NCBI RefSeq assembly: GCF_018688375.1
Contig: NZ_CP061318.1
Location: 620,001 to 684,000, forward strand
Reading direction: 5' to 3'
DNA: 64,000 nucleotides
DNA from: Polynucleobacter sp. AP-Ainpum-60-G11
GTDB taxonomy: Bacteria; Pseudomonadota; Gammaproteobacteria; Burkholderiales; Burkholderiaceae
Below, piece after piece: positions 8,479 to 16,934 of this stretch. Numbering within the stretch: the stretch's first letter is position 1; every line of letters starts with the position of its first letter. The translations under genes were made by a program, and so were the position numbers. The notes under the pieces are model-generated. The model saw only the letters and a list, made by a program, of their open reading frames with translations, searched no databases and had not been told where the DNA came from.

Positions 8479-8805
8479 TCATCCTAGATTCTGACGAAGG
8501 AGTTTGCTGCGTAAGCGAGTGATTTCATCAAGGAGATCCAGTGCCAGAGCAACCCCAGGAGTATTGAGTTCGAGATCATGGGTAAGGTGAGCGGCAGTTT
8601 TTGCGCGCTTGAGAGAGTCTCCACTAAAGCGCCAATCTTCCGGAGAAGAGCCGGCAGGACTCAGAACACCCTCAGAGACCCAAGACATGATGAGATCTTC
8701 TGGTGCACGCGTAGCTTGTGAAATTTCCACAATACTCATATGTACTTCTTCTTCAACAAGACTACCTTCAATCCAGGTGATTTGTGTTTGTGTCATGTTC
8801 ATCAT
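8479..8805 (-). CDS. cbpM: Chaperone modulator CbpM
   Basis: 108 residues, a MerR-like helix-turn-helix fold without DNA-binding neighbours. The segment VEEEVHMSIVEISQATRAPEDLIMSWVSEGVLSP is cut here into its recognisable parts: a start with VEISQATRAPEDLI and WVSEGVLSP, then DWRFSGDSLKR, then a C-terminal helix LDLLDEITRLRSKL. CbpM binds the J domain of CbpA and inhibits it. The start overlaps the cbpA stop (ATGATG over 8802-8805), the usual cbpA-cbpM coupling. The start could be any of three close Met codons. Confidence 0.88.
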   Translation of the reverse strand: MMNMTQTQITWIEGSLVEEEVHMSIVEISQATRAPEDLIMSWVSEGVLSPAGSSPEDWRFSGDSLKRAKTAAHLTHDLELNTPGVALALDLLDEITRLRSKLLRQNLG

Positions 8806-9782
8806 CCCTTCAGGTGGGTTCTGGGGTTGAAATCAAAAGCTTTCTCTAGTGATTGATAGGCTTCTTTTTGTGCATCGGTTTCAGCAGGAGGTAGAACAAT
8901 ATTAGGTACTACGTATAAGTCGCCAGCCTCTTTACTAGGGATACCTTTTTCTTTAAGGCGCATCTTGCGCCCGCTTGCTGTACCAGCTGGAATCTTTAGC
9001 TCCAGAGTCGATCCTGCAGGAGTGGGGATATTGACGGTTGTACCCAGTGCAGCTTCCCATGGAGCTAATGGCAAATCAAGATAAACGTCTTTGCCGTCTA
9101 CGCGATAAATTGGATTTGGATGGAAATCAATTTCAAGGTAAAGGTCACCCGCGCCACCAGATCCCATACCTGGACCACCTTGGCCGGCTAAGCGTAAATT
9201 CTGCCCAGCCTTAATACCCTTCGGAATGCTGACATCGAGCTTACGTTCCTGAGTGCTGACATGACCATTGGCATCTTGCGTTGGCATATGCAAAGCAATA
9301 GTGCGTTTCGCGCCGTTGTAGGCATCGGCGAGATCAATCAAGATTTTGGCGTGATGATCTTGACCTTTGAAGTCCATTCCTTGGCGTGGGTTACCGCCGC
9401 GACCACCTTGACGATGTCGGCCTCTGCCAAAGAGTGATTCAAAGAATTCGCTTTGATCACCTTCGTAGCCACCACCAAATCCACTATGACCGCCGCCAAA
9501 GTTTCCATCAGAATATTCAAATCCTTCATTCCAGTTTGGTGGAGGAGTGAAGTCTTGACCATTCTTCCAGTTGGCACCCATGCGATCGTAAGCAGCGCGC
9601 TTTTCAGTGTCCTTAAGAACAGAGTAGGCTTCGCCGACCGCCTTAAATTGCTCTTCGGCACCAGCTTCTTTGTTTACATCTGGGTGATATTTGCGGGCTA
9701 GCTTGCGGTAAGCCGCCTTAATTTCTGCTTCGGTAGCGCCACGTGCGACACCAAGTGTTTCGTAGTAGTCCCTGAATTTCAT
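8802..9782 (-). CDS. cbpA: DnaJ-class co-chaperone CbpA
   Basis: 326 residues. A J domain at 4-70 has HPD at 33-35; a Gly/Phe-rich linker (about 80-140) follows; there is no CxxCxGxG zinc finger, which separates CbpA from DnaJ; two C-terminal client-binding domains follow (LDVSIPKGIKAGQNLRL, then LDLPLAPWEAALG and VNIPTPAGSTLELKIPAGT). It stimulates DnaK ATPase and holds unfolded proteins. It is transcribed first in cbpA-cbpM. The Gly-rich linker includes RGRHRQGGRGGNPRQ, more Arg-rich than in the E. coli protein. Confidence 0.94.
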   Translation of the reverse strand: MKFRDYYETLGVARGATEAEIKAAYRKLARKYHPDVNKEAGAEEQFKAVGEAYSVLKDTEKRAAYDRMGANWKNGQDFTPPPNWNEGFEYSDGNFGGGHSGFGGGYEGDQSEFFESLFGRGRHRQGGRGGNPRQGMDFKGQDHHAKILIDLADAYNGAKRTIALHMPTQDANGHVSTQERKLDVSIPKGIKAGQNLRLAGQGGPGMGSGGAGDLYLEIDFHPNPIYRVDGKDVYLDLPLAPWEAALGTTVNIPTPAGSTLELKIPAGTASGRKMRLKEKGIPSKEAGDLYVVPNIVLPPAETDAQKEAYQSLEKAFDFNPRTHLKG

Positions 9783-9859
9783 AATCCCAATGAATTCCTG
9801 ATTAAATCAATAAGCTTAATTCTACAGTCCCTAATGATCATTCTTAGCATCTTTTAGAT

Positions 9860-9884
9860 AAAGTAAAGCGGGCTAGATGCCCGC
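9860..9884 (-). terminator. Intrinsic terminator after the altronate dehydratase-like gene
   Basis: On the minus strand GCGGGC-ATCTA-GCCCGC is followed by TTTACTTTAT. The 6-bp GC stem lies about 30 bp past the stop of the minus-strand dehydratase gene and before cbpA. Confidence 0.75.
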
Positions 9885-9913
9885 AAGTTACAGATCTGGA
9901 TTCAAGGCTCGCT

Positions 9914-11461
9914 TTAGCTCATAACACCAATTTGCCAGGGCACGAACTCATAATCTCCCAGTCCTAATAGTTCACTTTTAGAGGCTTCCCCCGAGGCGGT
10001 TCTGAGGAAGAGCTCGAATATCCGTTGGCCCATCTCCTGAACTGAAACCGTGCCATCTAAAATCTCGCCGCAATTAATGTCCATATCTTCGGTAAGCCGC
10101 TCATACATCGGTGTATTAGTGGCAAGTTTGATGCAAGGCGCTGGCTTTGAACCAAACATGGAGCCACGTCCTGTAGTAAAGGCAATCAAGTTTGCGCCGC
10201 CAGCAATTTGTCCTGTCGCTGAGACTGGGTCAAAGCCGGGCGTATCCATAAATACAAAACCTTTAGCTGTTACTGGCTCCGCATATCGATAGACTTCCAT
10301 TAAGGGGCCAGTGCCGCCTTTCATAGATGAGCCAAGCGACTTTTCAAAAATATTAGCCAGACCACCAATTTGATTTCCAGGGCTGACTTGACCATTGATT
10401 TGGACATCGCGACCTACTGAGTATTCGTCTTTCCACCAACGAATACGTTGGATTAATTTCTCACCAATAGCCTTGCTTGCTGCGCGACGGGTGAGTGTAT
10501 GTTCGACACCGTAAATCTCCGGTGTTTCAGAAAGAATGCCGGTACCTCCATGGCGCGACAAAATATCAATAGCAGCACCTAAGGCTGGGTTTGCAGTAAT
10601 CGAGGAGAAGCCATCAGACCCGCCACACTGCAAGCCAACACAGAGGTGGCTTGCAGAGACAGTCTGACGTTGCACTTTATTAGCCTCAGGCAGGAGTGCT
10701 TTCACTGCCTCAATACCCGCTTCAATCGTTTTGCGAGTACCGCCTGTTTCTTGCATGATGAAGGTATGTAGGGTGGAGTTTTCTTGCAGCGCCTCTTGCT
10801 CCATTAAGCCCTTGAGCTGATTGCGTTCGCAACCCAGGCCAATGATCAAAGCGGCAGCTAGGTTAGGATGCTGCGCATAGCCTGCCATCGTTCTGCGTAG
10901 GAGTTGCATTGGCTCGCCACTCATTTCCATGCCGCAACCGATGCCATGACTAAAGGCGACAACGCCGTCGATATTAGGAAAGTCTTTTAAACGCTCTGGC
11001 GTAAACCACGCTGCAATTTTATTGACGACGGTTGCTGAGCAATTGACGGTAGATAGAATGCCAATGAAATTACGTGTGCCTACTTTTCCATTGGCGCGCA
11101 CGTAACCCTGAAAAGTCGCACGTTCAGCCTCTGGCAAAAGGTTGGTGGGCTGGTATTCGCTGGCATAGGCATAGTCACGATCGAATTCACGAAACTCGGT
11201 ATTGTGACTATGAACCATCGTGCCAGCTTCAATATCGGTATTAGCAAACCCGACAGTCACGTTGTACTTCAGGATGGGTTCGCCCTTAAGAATTTTCTTA
11301 GCTGCAATTTTGTATCCGGCGGGAACTTGGCTACGACTCGTGAAATTTTCACTCGGTACTGCTTCACCAATTGCTACATCAACCCGCGCAACCACAATAT
11401 TGTCATTTGGGTGGAGGCGAATAATGGGGCCTATCAAACGCTTTTCTGAAATTTCAATCAT
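9914..11461 (-). CDS. UxaA/GarD-family altronate or galactarate dehydratase
   Basis: 515 residues from ATG 11461. Residues 1-90 form a SAF domain (IRLHPNDNIVVARVDVAIGE, then VPAGYKIAAKKILKGEPILKY), joined to the large UxaA catalytic part: FIGILSTVNCSATVVNKIA, HGIGCGM, GLGCERNQL, GLQCGGSDGFSSITANPALG, and FMDTPGFDPVSATGQIAGGANL. The family dehydrates sugar acids (altronate, galactarate) to 2-keto-3-deoxy acids using a metal held by the conserved Cys/His positions. Full length for UxaA/GarD. A TTG at 11512 would add 17 residues but weakens the family start. It lies 58 bp downstream of the pirin gene on the same strand. No other hexuronate genes are nearby, so the substrate is open. Confidence 0.85.
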   Translation of the reverse strand: MIEISEKRLIGPIIRLHPNDNIVVARVDVAIGEAVPSENFTSRSQVPAGYKIAAKKILKGEPILKYNVTVGFANTDIEAGTMVHSHNTEFREFDRDYAYASEYQPTNLLPEAERATFQGYVRANGKVGTRNFIGILSTVNCSATVVNKIAAWFTPERLKDFPNIDGVVAFSHGIGCGMEMSGEPMQLLRRTMAGYAQHPNLAAALIIGLGCERNQLKGLMEQEALQENSTLHTFIMQETGGTRKTIEAGIEAVKALLPEANKVQRQTVSASHLCVGLQCGGSDGFSSITANPALGAAIDILSRHGGTGILSETPEIYGVEHTLTRRAASKAIGEKLIQRIRWWKDEYSVGRDVQINGQVSPGNQIGGLANIFEKSLGSSMKGGTGPLMEVYRYAEPVTAKGFVFMDTPGFDPVSATGQIAGGANLIAFTTGRGSMFGSKPAPCIKLATNTPMYERLTEDMDINCGEILDGTVSVQEMGQRIFELFLRTASGEASKSELLGLGDYEFVPWQIGVMS

Positions 11462-11519
11462 GGGATGTATTTTTGTATTTACCAAACACTCTTGATCGTA
11501 AGACTCTATCAAGCAATTT

Positions 11520-12221
11520 TTAATGACTCAGGTCAAAGATAATGACTTCAGCATCATTGCCCTTGCTGATAAGTAGCTTAGACTCATTCTCTATCAATAG
11601 GGCGTCACCACCAGATAGAGTCATACCATTGACATCCAAGGATCCCTTGATAAGGTGAACATAGGCCTTGCGATTTGGATCTAGATCCAGTTGCTGGTAT
11701 TGAGACCCATCAAATAGCCCTGAGTATATTTTGGCGTCCGCATGAATTTTGACAGCGTGACCCGCACCATCTGGTGATGCTATCAAGCAAAGCTTGCCTT
11801 GCTTGTCTGAATGGGGAATTGATTTTTGCTCGTAACTAGGCGGGATTTCCATGACATTTGGCTCAATCCAAATTTGCAGGAAGTGAGTGGTCTGATCTTT
11901 GGCGTGATTAAATTCACTATGGGTGACGCCGGTACCGGCGCTCATGCGTTGAACATCGCCAGGCGGAATGCCTTTAATGTTCCCCATGCTGTCCTCATGT
12001 GCTAATTCGCCGGATAGAACATAGCTGATGATTTCCATATTGCGGTGGCCGTGCTTACCGAAACCCATTCCGGCAGCAACTCGATCTTCATTGATTACCC
12101 GTAAATTGCCCCAGCCCATAAATTGAGGGTCATGGTAGCCGGCAAAAGAGAAGGAATGAAAGCTTTTAAGCCACCCATGGTCTGCGTAGCCGCGTTCTTG
12201 GGATTTTCTGAGGGTCAACAT
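11520..12221 (-). CDS. Pirin family protein
   Basis: 233 residues from ATG 12221, chosen because AAAGGA lies 6 nt upstream; an earlier in-frame start would add a poor 13-residue head. Two cupin barrels. The metal-binding block is GKHGHRNMEIISYVLSGELAHEDSMG, here read as GKHGHRNMEIISYVL then GELAHEDSMG, giving the usual His, His, His, Glu ligands; VQRMSAGTGVTHSEFNH and HFLQIWIEP follow. Pirins bind Fe and include quercetin dioxygenases and redox-sensing regulators. It is divergent from the TAXI gene with about 70 bp between starts, where the AT-rich stretch probably holds both promoters. Confidence 0.92.
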   Translation of the reverse strand: MLTLRKSQERGYADHGWLKSFHSFSFAGYHDPQFMGWGNLRVINEDRVAAGMGFGKHGHRNMEIISYVLSGELAHEDSMGNIKGIPPGDVQRMSAGTGVTHSEFNHAKDQTTHFLQIWIEPNVMEIPPSYEQKSIPHSDKQGKLCLIASPDGAGHAVKIHADAKIYSGLFDGSQYQQLDLDPNRKAYVHLIKGSLDVNGMTLSGGDALLIENESKLLISKGNDAEVIIFDLSH

Positions 12222-12292
12222 CTTGGTTCCTTTTCGGAAAGCGAATAAGCCTATTATCATTATCTTTTGACCTATTTGCTGATTGGCCTTCC

Positions 12293-13699
12293 ATGGGAAG
12301 TATCAAACAAGACATTAAAGAAACCTACTTAGGTATTTACGAGACCGCCCAGGAAAAGTGGAATGATTTCACTCAATTCATGGTGGAAGCGTGGCCCATA
12401 TTAGCGGTCCTCTTTTTAGGTTTAATAGCGGTGTGGTTGTATGCAGACCCGCCGCCACCAAGACATGTGGTGATGGCAACAGGGCAACCCGGTGGATCCT
12501 ACGATGTCTTGGGTAAAAAGTACGCTGCGTTTTTTGAGAAAAAAGGAATTACCCTTGAGCTTCTCCCGACCAAAGGCGCCGAAGAAAATATTGAATATTT
12601 AGCAGACCGCAAAAATCCTGTGCAAGCTGCTTTTGTTCAGGCAGGGGTCTTTAACCCGCATGGTGTCCATGGAGTTCAATCATTGGGAACGATCTCTTAT
12701 GATCCTATTTGGTTGTTTTATCGCGGCCCCGAAGTAAAGGAAAATGATTTTCAGGAAATTAAAGCGCGCTCCCGTTATTTTCTGAATTCCAGAATGTCTG
12801 TGGGTGAAAAAGGAAGCGGCACCCATGCTCAAGCCATTCAAATTATGAAAGCCAATGGATTTGAAGAGGGCTCTCATTTCCTCTATCTCTCTGGCTCAAA
12901 ATCAGTGGAGGCTTTGCAAAAAGGACAGATTGATGCTGCATTTATTGTGGATGCTTACGAGGCACCCAATGTTCAGACTCTCTTAGCGGATCCCAATTTA
13001 CATTTAGCTGCGTTCCCAAGGGCAGAGGCTTACTCTCGTTTATTGCCTTACATGCAAATTCTCAAGGTTCCAAACGGTGGATTTAGCTTGATACGTAATT
13101 TCCCCTCTAAAGACATTCAGCTAATGGCATCCACTACCAATTTGCTGATTGATGACAGAATGCATCCGGCACTTCAATTTTTGTTTCTAGAGGCTGCTCG
13201 TGAGATTAATGGCAAGGCCACTTTCTTTTCGGAGCATGGTGAATTCCCGGCCTTCAAAAGTACTGGTCTACCGCAAAGTCCGGTTGCTTTGCATTATGAA
13301 AAAAATGGCTCACCCTTGCTGATGCTCTATTTTCCATTTTGGCTAGCCGAATTGATTAATCGCCTGGTGTTTGTATTGCTGCCATTCTGCGCTTTAGCTT
13401 ATCCCGTTCTACTGACCTTGCCAGGCTATCGTAATAAGCGCATGCGTAGAAAGATCAATCAGTTATATGGAGTTTTAAAGACCTATGAACAAGAACTTAC
13501 TGATAACTTCCAGCCTGAAGCGAAGGATGAGTATCTGAAGAAATTGGATCTACTGGAGTATCAAGCTCTTCAGCTCAAGGTTTCTAAGACTATGGCTGGC
13601 GATTACTATGCTTTGCGCACCAGTATTGATTACGTTCGTAACTGTCTAAATCGAGGTGTTCATCCTTACCAAGTCGAGGAGGCTGCTGGAGGCGTATAG
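12293..13699 (+). CDS. Membrane-anchored TAXI-family TRAP solute-binding protein
   Basis: 468 residues. It starts with a ~30-residue cytoplasmic helix, then a TM segment AWPILAVLFLGLIAVWLY (about 34-51), instead of a cleavable signal. The periplasmic domain has TAXI family marks: ATGQPGGSYDVLGKKYA, TKGAEENIEYLADRKNPVQAAF, GEKGSGTHAQAIQIMKANG, and LSGSKSVEALQKGQIDAAFIVDAYEAP. A second TM follows near 350-378 (LINRLVFVLLPFCALAYPVLL), and then a charged cytoplasmic helical tail of ~90 residues. No TRAP permease gene is near. The double anchoring and cytoplasmic tail are unusual for a simple transporter subunit and suggest sensing or scaffolding. Confidence 0.85.
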   Translation: MGSIKQDIKETYLGIYETAQEKWNDFTQFMVEAWPILAVLFLGLIAVWLYADPPPPRHVVMATGQPGGSYDVLGKKYAAFFEKKGITLELLPTKGAEENIEYLADRKNPVQAAFVQAGVFNPHGVHGVQSLGTISYDPIWLFYRGPEVKENDFQEIKARSRYFLNSRMSVGEKGSGTHAQAIQIMKANGFEEGSHFLYLSGSKSVEALQKGQIDAAFIVDAYEAPNVQTLLADPNLHLAAFPRAEAYSRLLPYMQILKVPNGGFSLIRNFPSKDIQLMASTTNLLIDDRMHPALQFLFLEAAREINGKATFFSEHGEFPAFKSTGLPQSPVALHYEKNGSPLLMLYFPFWLAELINRLVFVLLPFCALAYPVLLTLPGYRNKRMRRKINQLYGVLKTYEQELTDNFQPEAKDEYLKKLDLLEYQALQLKVSKTMAGDYYALRTSIDYVRNCLNRGVHPYQVEEAAGGV

Positions 13700-13728
13700 T
13701 TAGTCGATATCAATTTATAGTAATTCCT

Positions 13729-15084
13729 ATGAAACCTTACGATCATCCTGCTCGAAAACAGTTGCACGAAGAGGTGCACGCGAGGCCCCCAATTGCGCTT
13801 TGGCCAAATGAGCGGGTGCTCTCCCAATCCTTTTTGCTTGATGCGCATTCTCGCCAGACTCAAATTGAATGGATTAAAAAGCTTAGCGCTGCATTGAATG
13901 TACCTAACGATCTTGAGCAGGATCATTCTTTCAAAATATTGACATTAGCTCCAGAGCCGCAAAGAGTCCTCATTAAATGGGAGTTGCATGGAGAGTTTGC
14001 AACCATCGCGGCTATTACCCATAATCCCGTCAAAATTACCGGACCACTACTAGAGTCTCGTCTTGCGCTGGAAAAGAGCTTGGATCAATTATTCCAAAGC
14101 TTGGATTGCCCAACGATTGTTGAAGCAGGCGGCGAAAGAATTTCTGCCCTAGATCTTGCATTTGAGCATCGCCCTTTGTTCGCTGAGGCTCAAGAAGTAT
14201 CGGCTATTTTTAGTGGAAATACCGTACTGGGGAGTTATATCCTTTCAAACAAGAAAGCGCAGCTGTGGACGGATTTGCGTTTGGATGAGGATGGTTATAT
14301 TTCTTACTTTATTCCGCACGATATTCTCGGTTCACGACAAGCCGGACGCATAGCGCGAGCACTAGCCGAGGCTGAAACCTATCGCATGGCAGCGATGATT
14401 GCATTCCCGGTAGCTAAGAGTCTCTCCATGCCACTGAGGACCGCAGAGTCAGAATTAGCGGACTTATCTAAAAAAATCTCGCAGTTACAAACAGAGCCCG
14501 GCATTCATACTGAAAAAGACGGCCAGTTTTTAGGTGAACTTTCTCATTTAGCCTCTAGGGCAGAGCAGTGGATATCTGGTTATGGCTTGCGTTTTACTGC
14601 CTCCGAGGCCTATAGCCAATTGCTCAGTAAAAACTTATTCGAACTAGCAGAGTCGCCGATTCCGGGAGTGCAGTCTCTTTCAGAATTTATGGATCGCCGT
14701 TTTCAGCCAGCCATGGGGACCTGTATTTGGACGCAACGAAGATTAAAAGAATTATCTGATCGGATTTCAAGAACAACTCAAACCCTTAGAACACGCATTG
14801 AGTTTGTAAATGAAGAGCAGACACAAAAATTACTAGCAAGTATGGATCAAAGGGCGCGTCTGCAATTACGCCTGCAAGAGACCGTGGAGAGCTTGTCAGT
14901 CTTGGTGTTGACTTACTATGCTGTGAGTTTGTTGGCCTACGTTGCTAAGGGTGGCAAAGAGGCTGGCTTCGCTATTCATCCAGAAATTATTGCTGCTATT
15001 GCCGCCCCAGTAGTGGCGATCATCTTCCTGTTCATTAGCAAGCGACGACGCAAGCGTATCGTGGAGATGGGTAAATCTTTGTAG
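13729..15084 (+). CDS. DUF3422 family membrane protein
   Basis: 451 residues matching DUF3422 from its start (HPARKQLHEEVHARPPIALWP). Other marks are FEHRPLFAEAQEVSAIFSGN, DGYISYFIPHDILGSRQAGRIARALAEAETYRM, and FMDRRFQPAMGTC. A coiled-coil stretch (about 335-385) leads to two C-terminal TM segments (near 388-405 and 415-435) and a basic end KRRRKR. The function of the family is unknown. It follows the TAXI gene by 29 bp, and a TATAGT at 13716-13721 sits at leaderless distance from ATG 13729. The pairing suggests a joint inner-membrane role, which is inference. Confidence 0.9.
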   Translation: MKPYDHPARKQLHEEVHARPPIALWPNERVLSQSFLLDAHSRQTQIEWIKKLSAALNVPNDLEQDHSFKILTLAPEPQRVLIKWELHGEFATIAAITHNPVKITGPLLESRLALEKSLDQLFQSLDCPTIVEAGGERISALDLAFEHRPLFAEAQEVSAIFSGNTVLGSYILSNKKAQLWTDLRLDEDGYISYFIPHDILGSRQAGRIARALAEAETYRMAAMIAFPVAKSLSMPLRTAESELADLSKKISQLQTEPGIHTEKDGQFLGELSHLASRAEQWISGYGLRFTASEAYSQLLSKNLFELAESPIPGVQSLSEFMDRRFQPAMGTCIWTQRRLKELSDRISRTTQTLRTRIEFVNEEQTQKLLASMDQRARLQLRLQETVESLSVLVLTYYAVSLLAYVAKGGKEAGFAIHPEIIAAIAAPVVAIIFLFISKRRRKRIVEMGKSL

Positions 15085-15087
15085 ATA

Positions 15088-15117
15088 TTAAAAAAGAGGC
15101 CGAGGCCTCTTTTTTAA
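15088..15117. terminator. Bidirectional intrinsic terminator
   Basis: A perfect inverted repeat with 14-nt arms (15088-15101 and 15104-15117) and a two-base GA centre: a GAGGCC/GGCCTC core flanked by A6 and T6. It works in both directions, between the convergent DUF3422 and fccB genes. Confidence 0.95.
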
Positions 15118-15133
15118 TAAGCGTAAATACTGC

Positions 15134-16411
15134 TTAGCCCAAGCTATCAGCCCAGATGTTGTGCGCCCAGCCCCAAGCATAAACACCCTCAAGGGTAGAT
15201 GGTGCAGGTGATAAGCCGCCAGAACCTGGAACGGTCTTAAAGGTTTTCTCGGCAGCGTTGTATTGATGAACGCTAGCAACGTGAACCACTTCTCGATCAT
15301 TTACAAAGCTGTAGCAAGTGTTAGTCAGAACCGGTGCTGGATTGACCTCCCAGCCACTCAATTCCGAGACGATAGCGGCAGCTGCTACTTTGGCGTGCTG
15401 GTTGGCCATGTGACCAGATTTCGGCATCGCTGGCGCAATCTGAATAGCGTCACCTAAGACGTGAATGTCTTTGCGTGCAGTTGATTCAAAGTTCAGGAAA
15501 TTCACATTTACCCAGCGACCATTGGAATTGGCCAATCCAGATTTAACGGCAATTTCACCAGCAGCCATTTGCGGCAAGACGTTTAGAACATCTGCTTTGA
15601 CATCATCCTCAACTTCGAGTTTGAGAGTCTTGGTTTTTGCATCCACGCCAACGACATTGCTCTTGGGGCGGTACTCAATGATTCCAGCATACTGTTCAGC
15701 CCACACCTTCTTGAACAAAGCCCCCTTAGATGTGACATCTTGGTTGGCGTCTAAGATGACGACCTTACCTTTTGGGTTATGGGTTTTGAGGTAGTTGGCA
15801 ACCTGGCAAGCACGCTCATATGGTCCAGGAGGGCAGCGATACGGAGCCTCTGGAATGCTAATGGCAAAAGTACCACCTTCACGCATCGCGGCAATCTGCT
15901 TATGCAGAGCAACAGTTTCTGGACCAGCTTTCCAAGCTTGCAAAGTTACGCCATCTTTGTTCGCTTGTGCGAGGCCCTCAATGCTTTTGAAATTCAGCGA
16001 AACGCCAGGGGATACAACCGCTTTGTCGTAACGCAACGTTTTGCCTGAGGCGAGCGTAACTGTTTTCTTATCTGCATCAATGCTGGTGACACTATCTTGA
16101 ATAATCTTGATGCCATGACGCTTGCTGAGAGTGTCATACGGAGAAGTAATTTCCGCTAAAGTACGTGAGCCACCAATGACCAAATTGGACATTGGGCAGG
16201 AGATAAATGAAGTATTCGGCTCAATCAGAGTCACTCGCGCAGTGTTATTCGAGAGCAGGCGCAGATACTTGGCAGCCGTTGCACCACCATATCCGCCACC
16301 AATAACGAGTATCTCTGCTTTTTGTAAAGTAGCTGCTTTGGTTTGGGTCGATAGCCCAGCAAGTAGACCTACTGCTGCAGCGCTCTGACCTATAAAATGT
16401 CGACGATCCAT
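15134..16411 (-). CDS. fccB: Sulfide dehydrogenase (flavocytochrome c), flavoprotein subunit
   Basis: 425 residues. The N-terminus MDRRHFIGQSAAAVGLLAGL has a twin-arginine-like signal, as in FccB/SoxF, which are exported folded with FAD. The Rossmann motif ILVIGGGYGGATAAKYL is at about 34-50. Conserved Cys residues occur in SCPMSNLVIGG (Cys72), in PYRCPPGPYERAC (Cys193, Cys202) and in TNTCYSF near residue 365; the FCSD redox disulfide uses one Cys from each of the latter two regions. The FCSD C-terminal domain ends the protein. It oxidises sulfide in the periplasm and passes electrons to the cytochrome subunit encoded just upstream (10-bp gap). Confidence 0.9.
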   Translation of the reverse strand: MDRRHFIGQSAAAVGLLAGLSTQTKAATLQKAEILVIGGGYGGATAAKYLRLLSNNTARVTLIEPNTSFISCPMSNLVIGGSRTLAEITSPYDTLSKRHGIKIIQDSVTSIDADKKTVTLASGKTLRYDKAVVSPGVSLNFKSIEGLAQANKDGVTLQAWKAGPETVALHKQIAAMREGGTFAISIPEAPYRCPPGPYERACQVANYLKTHNPKGKVVILDANQDVTSKGALFKKVWAEQYAGIIEYRPKSNVVGVDAKTKTLKLEVEDDVKADVLNVLPQMAAGEIAVKSGLANSNGRWVNVNFLNFESTARKDIHVLGDAIQIAPAMPKSGHMANQHAKVAAAAIVSELSGWEVNPAPVLTNTCYSFVNDREVVHVASVHQYNAAEKTFKTVPGSGGLSPAPSTLEGVYAWGWAHNIWADSLG

Positions 16412-16420
16412 GGCGCCTCC

Positions 16421-16750
16421 TTATTGTTTCTTGCCAAGTTGATTGGCAATAGTAGTGAGTTGTTCATCTGTATAGCCTTTTGCTAGCTGGGGCATGATGG
16501 TGCCCTCTAGCGCGCCGCTCTTATATGCCTTGAGCTTGGCTAACATCTCTTGACTGGTGAGGTTGTTAATTAGTGGCATGCCACCATCAACCACGCCTTT
16601 GCCATCGGTGCCGTGACAATTAGCGCAGGTTGCGGCAAGGCCACGTTTATAGAGTTGGTCAGCGGTTTGTGCAAAACTGAGCCCGCTCCACTGGCTTAAG
16701 CCAATGAGGGTGCCGGCCACCAAAATGGGTTTTAAATACTTCACTTGCAT
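16421..16750 (-). CDS. fccA: Sulfide dehydrogenase cytochrome c subunit
   Basis: 109 residues from ATG 16750, chosen because GGAG lies 9 nt upstream; an earlier ATG at 16768 has no ribosome site. A Sec signal peptide ends near SFAQ. One c-type haem motif CANCH follows in ATCANCHGTDGKG, and the axial Met is probably in GTIMPQLAKGYT. This is the small mono-haem class I cytochrome that pairs with FccB. The two genes form an operon transcribed away from the GT39 operon; the 184 bp between the start codons must hold both promoters. Confidence 0.88.
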   Translation of the reverse strand: MQVKYLKPILVAGTLIGLSQWSGLSFAQTADQLYKRGLAATCANCHGTDGKGVVDGGMPLINNLTSQEMLAKLKAYKSGALEGTIMPQLAKGYTDEQLTTIANQLGKKQ

Positions 16751-16891
16751 AGGAATAGTCTCCGTCATACATGCAGCTGTTTTAAGGATGATGCTAATAA
16801 ATCCTATCTTAATCAGATAGCGGCGGGATTAGTGGTTTTACTTAGAAGGATTTTCAATATGCTTAGATTAAAAGGCGGGGGTAGTGAGACT

Positions 16892-16931
16892 GATAGTTTG
16901 TAGTCTTTGGCCTCAAGCCCTATAAACTATC
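16892..16931 (+). promoter_or_regulatory. Inverted repeat over the probable promoter of the GT39 operon
   Basis: GATAGTTTGTA (16892-16902) and TATAAACTATC (16921-16931) are complementary over 11 positions with one G-U/G-T exception. The right arm contains TATAAA (16921-16926), and TTGTAG lies 17 bp upstream (16898-16903), so the repeat covers a plausible -35 and -10. Transcription would start about 16933, two bases before ATG 16935. It could be a repressor operator. If transcription starts further upstream, it would form a hairpin next to the start codon. Confidence 0.5.
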
Positions 16932-16934
16932 GGT

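Noticed and set aside
15088..15117. Perfect 14-base inverted repeat as an insertion-sequence end or mobile hairpin
   Set aside because: The position between convergent genes with A and T tails explains it as a bidirectional terminator, and no second copy or transposase was seen.
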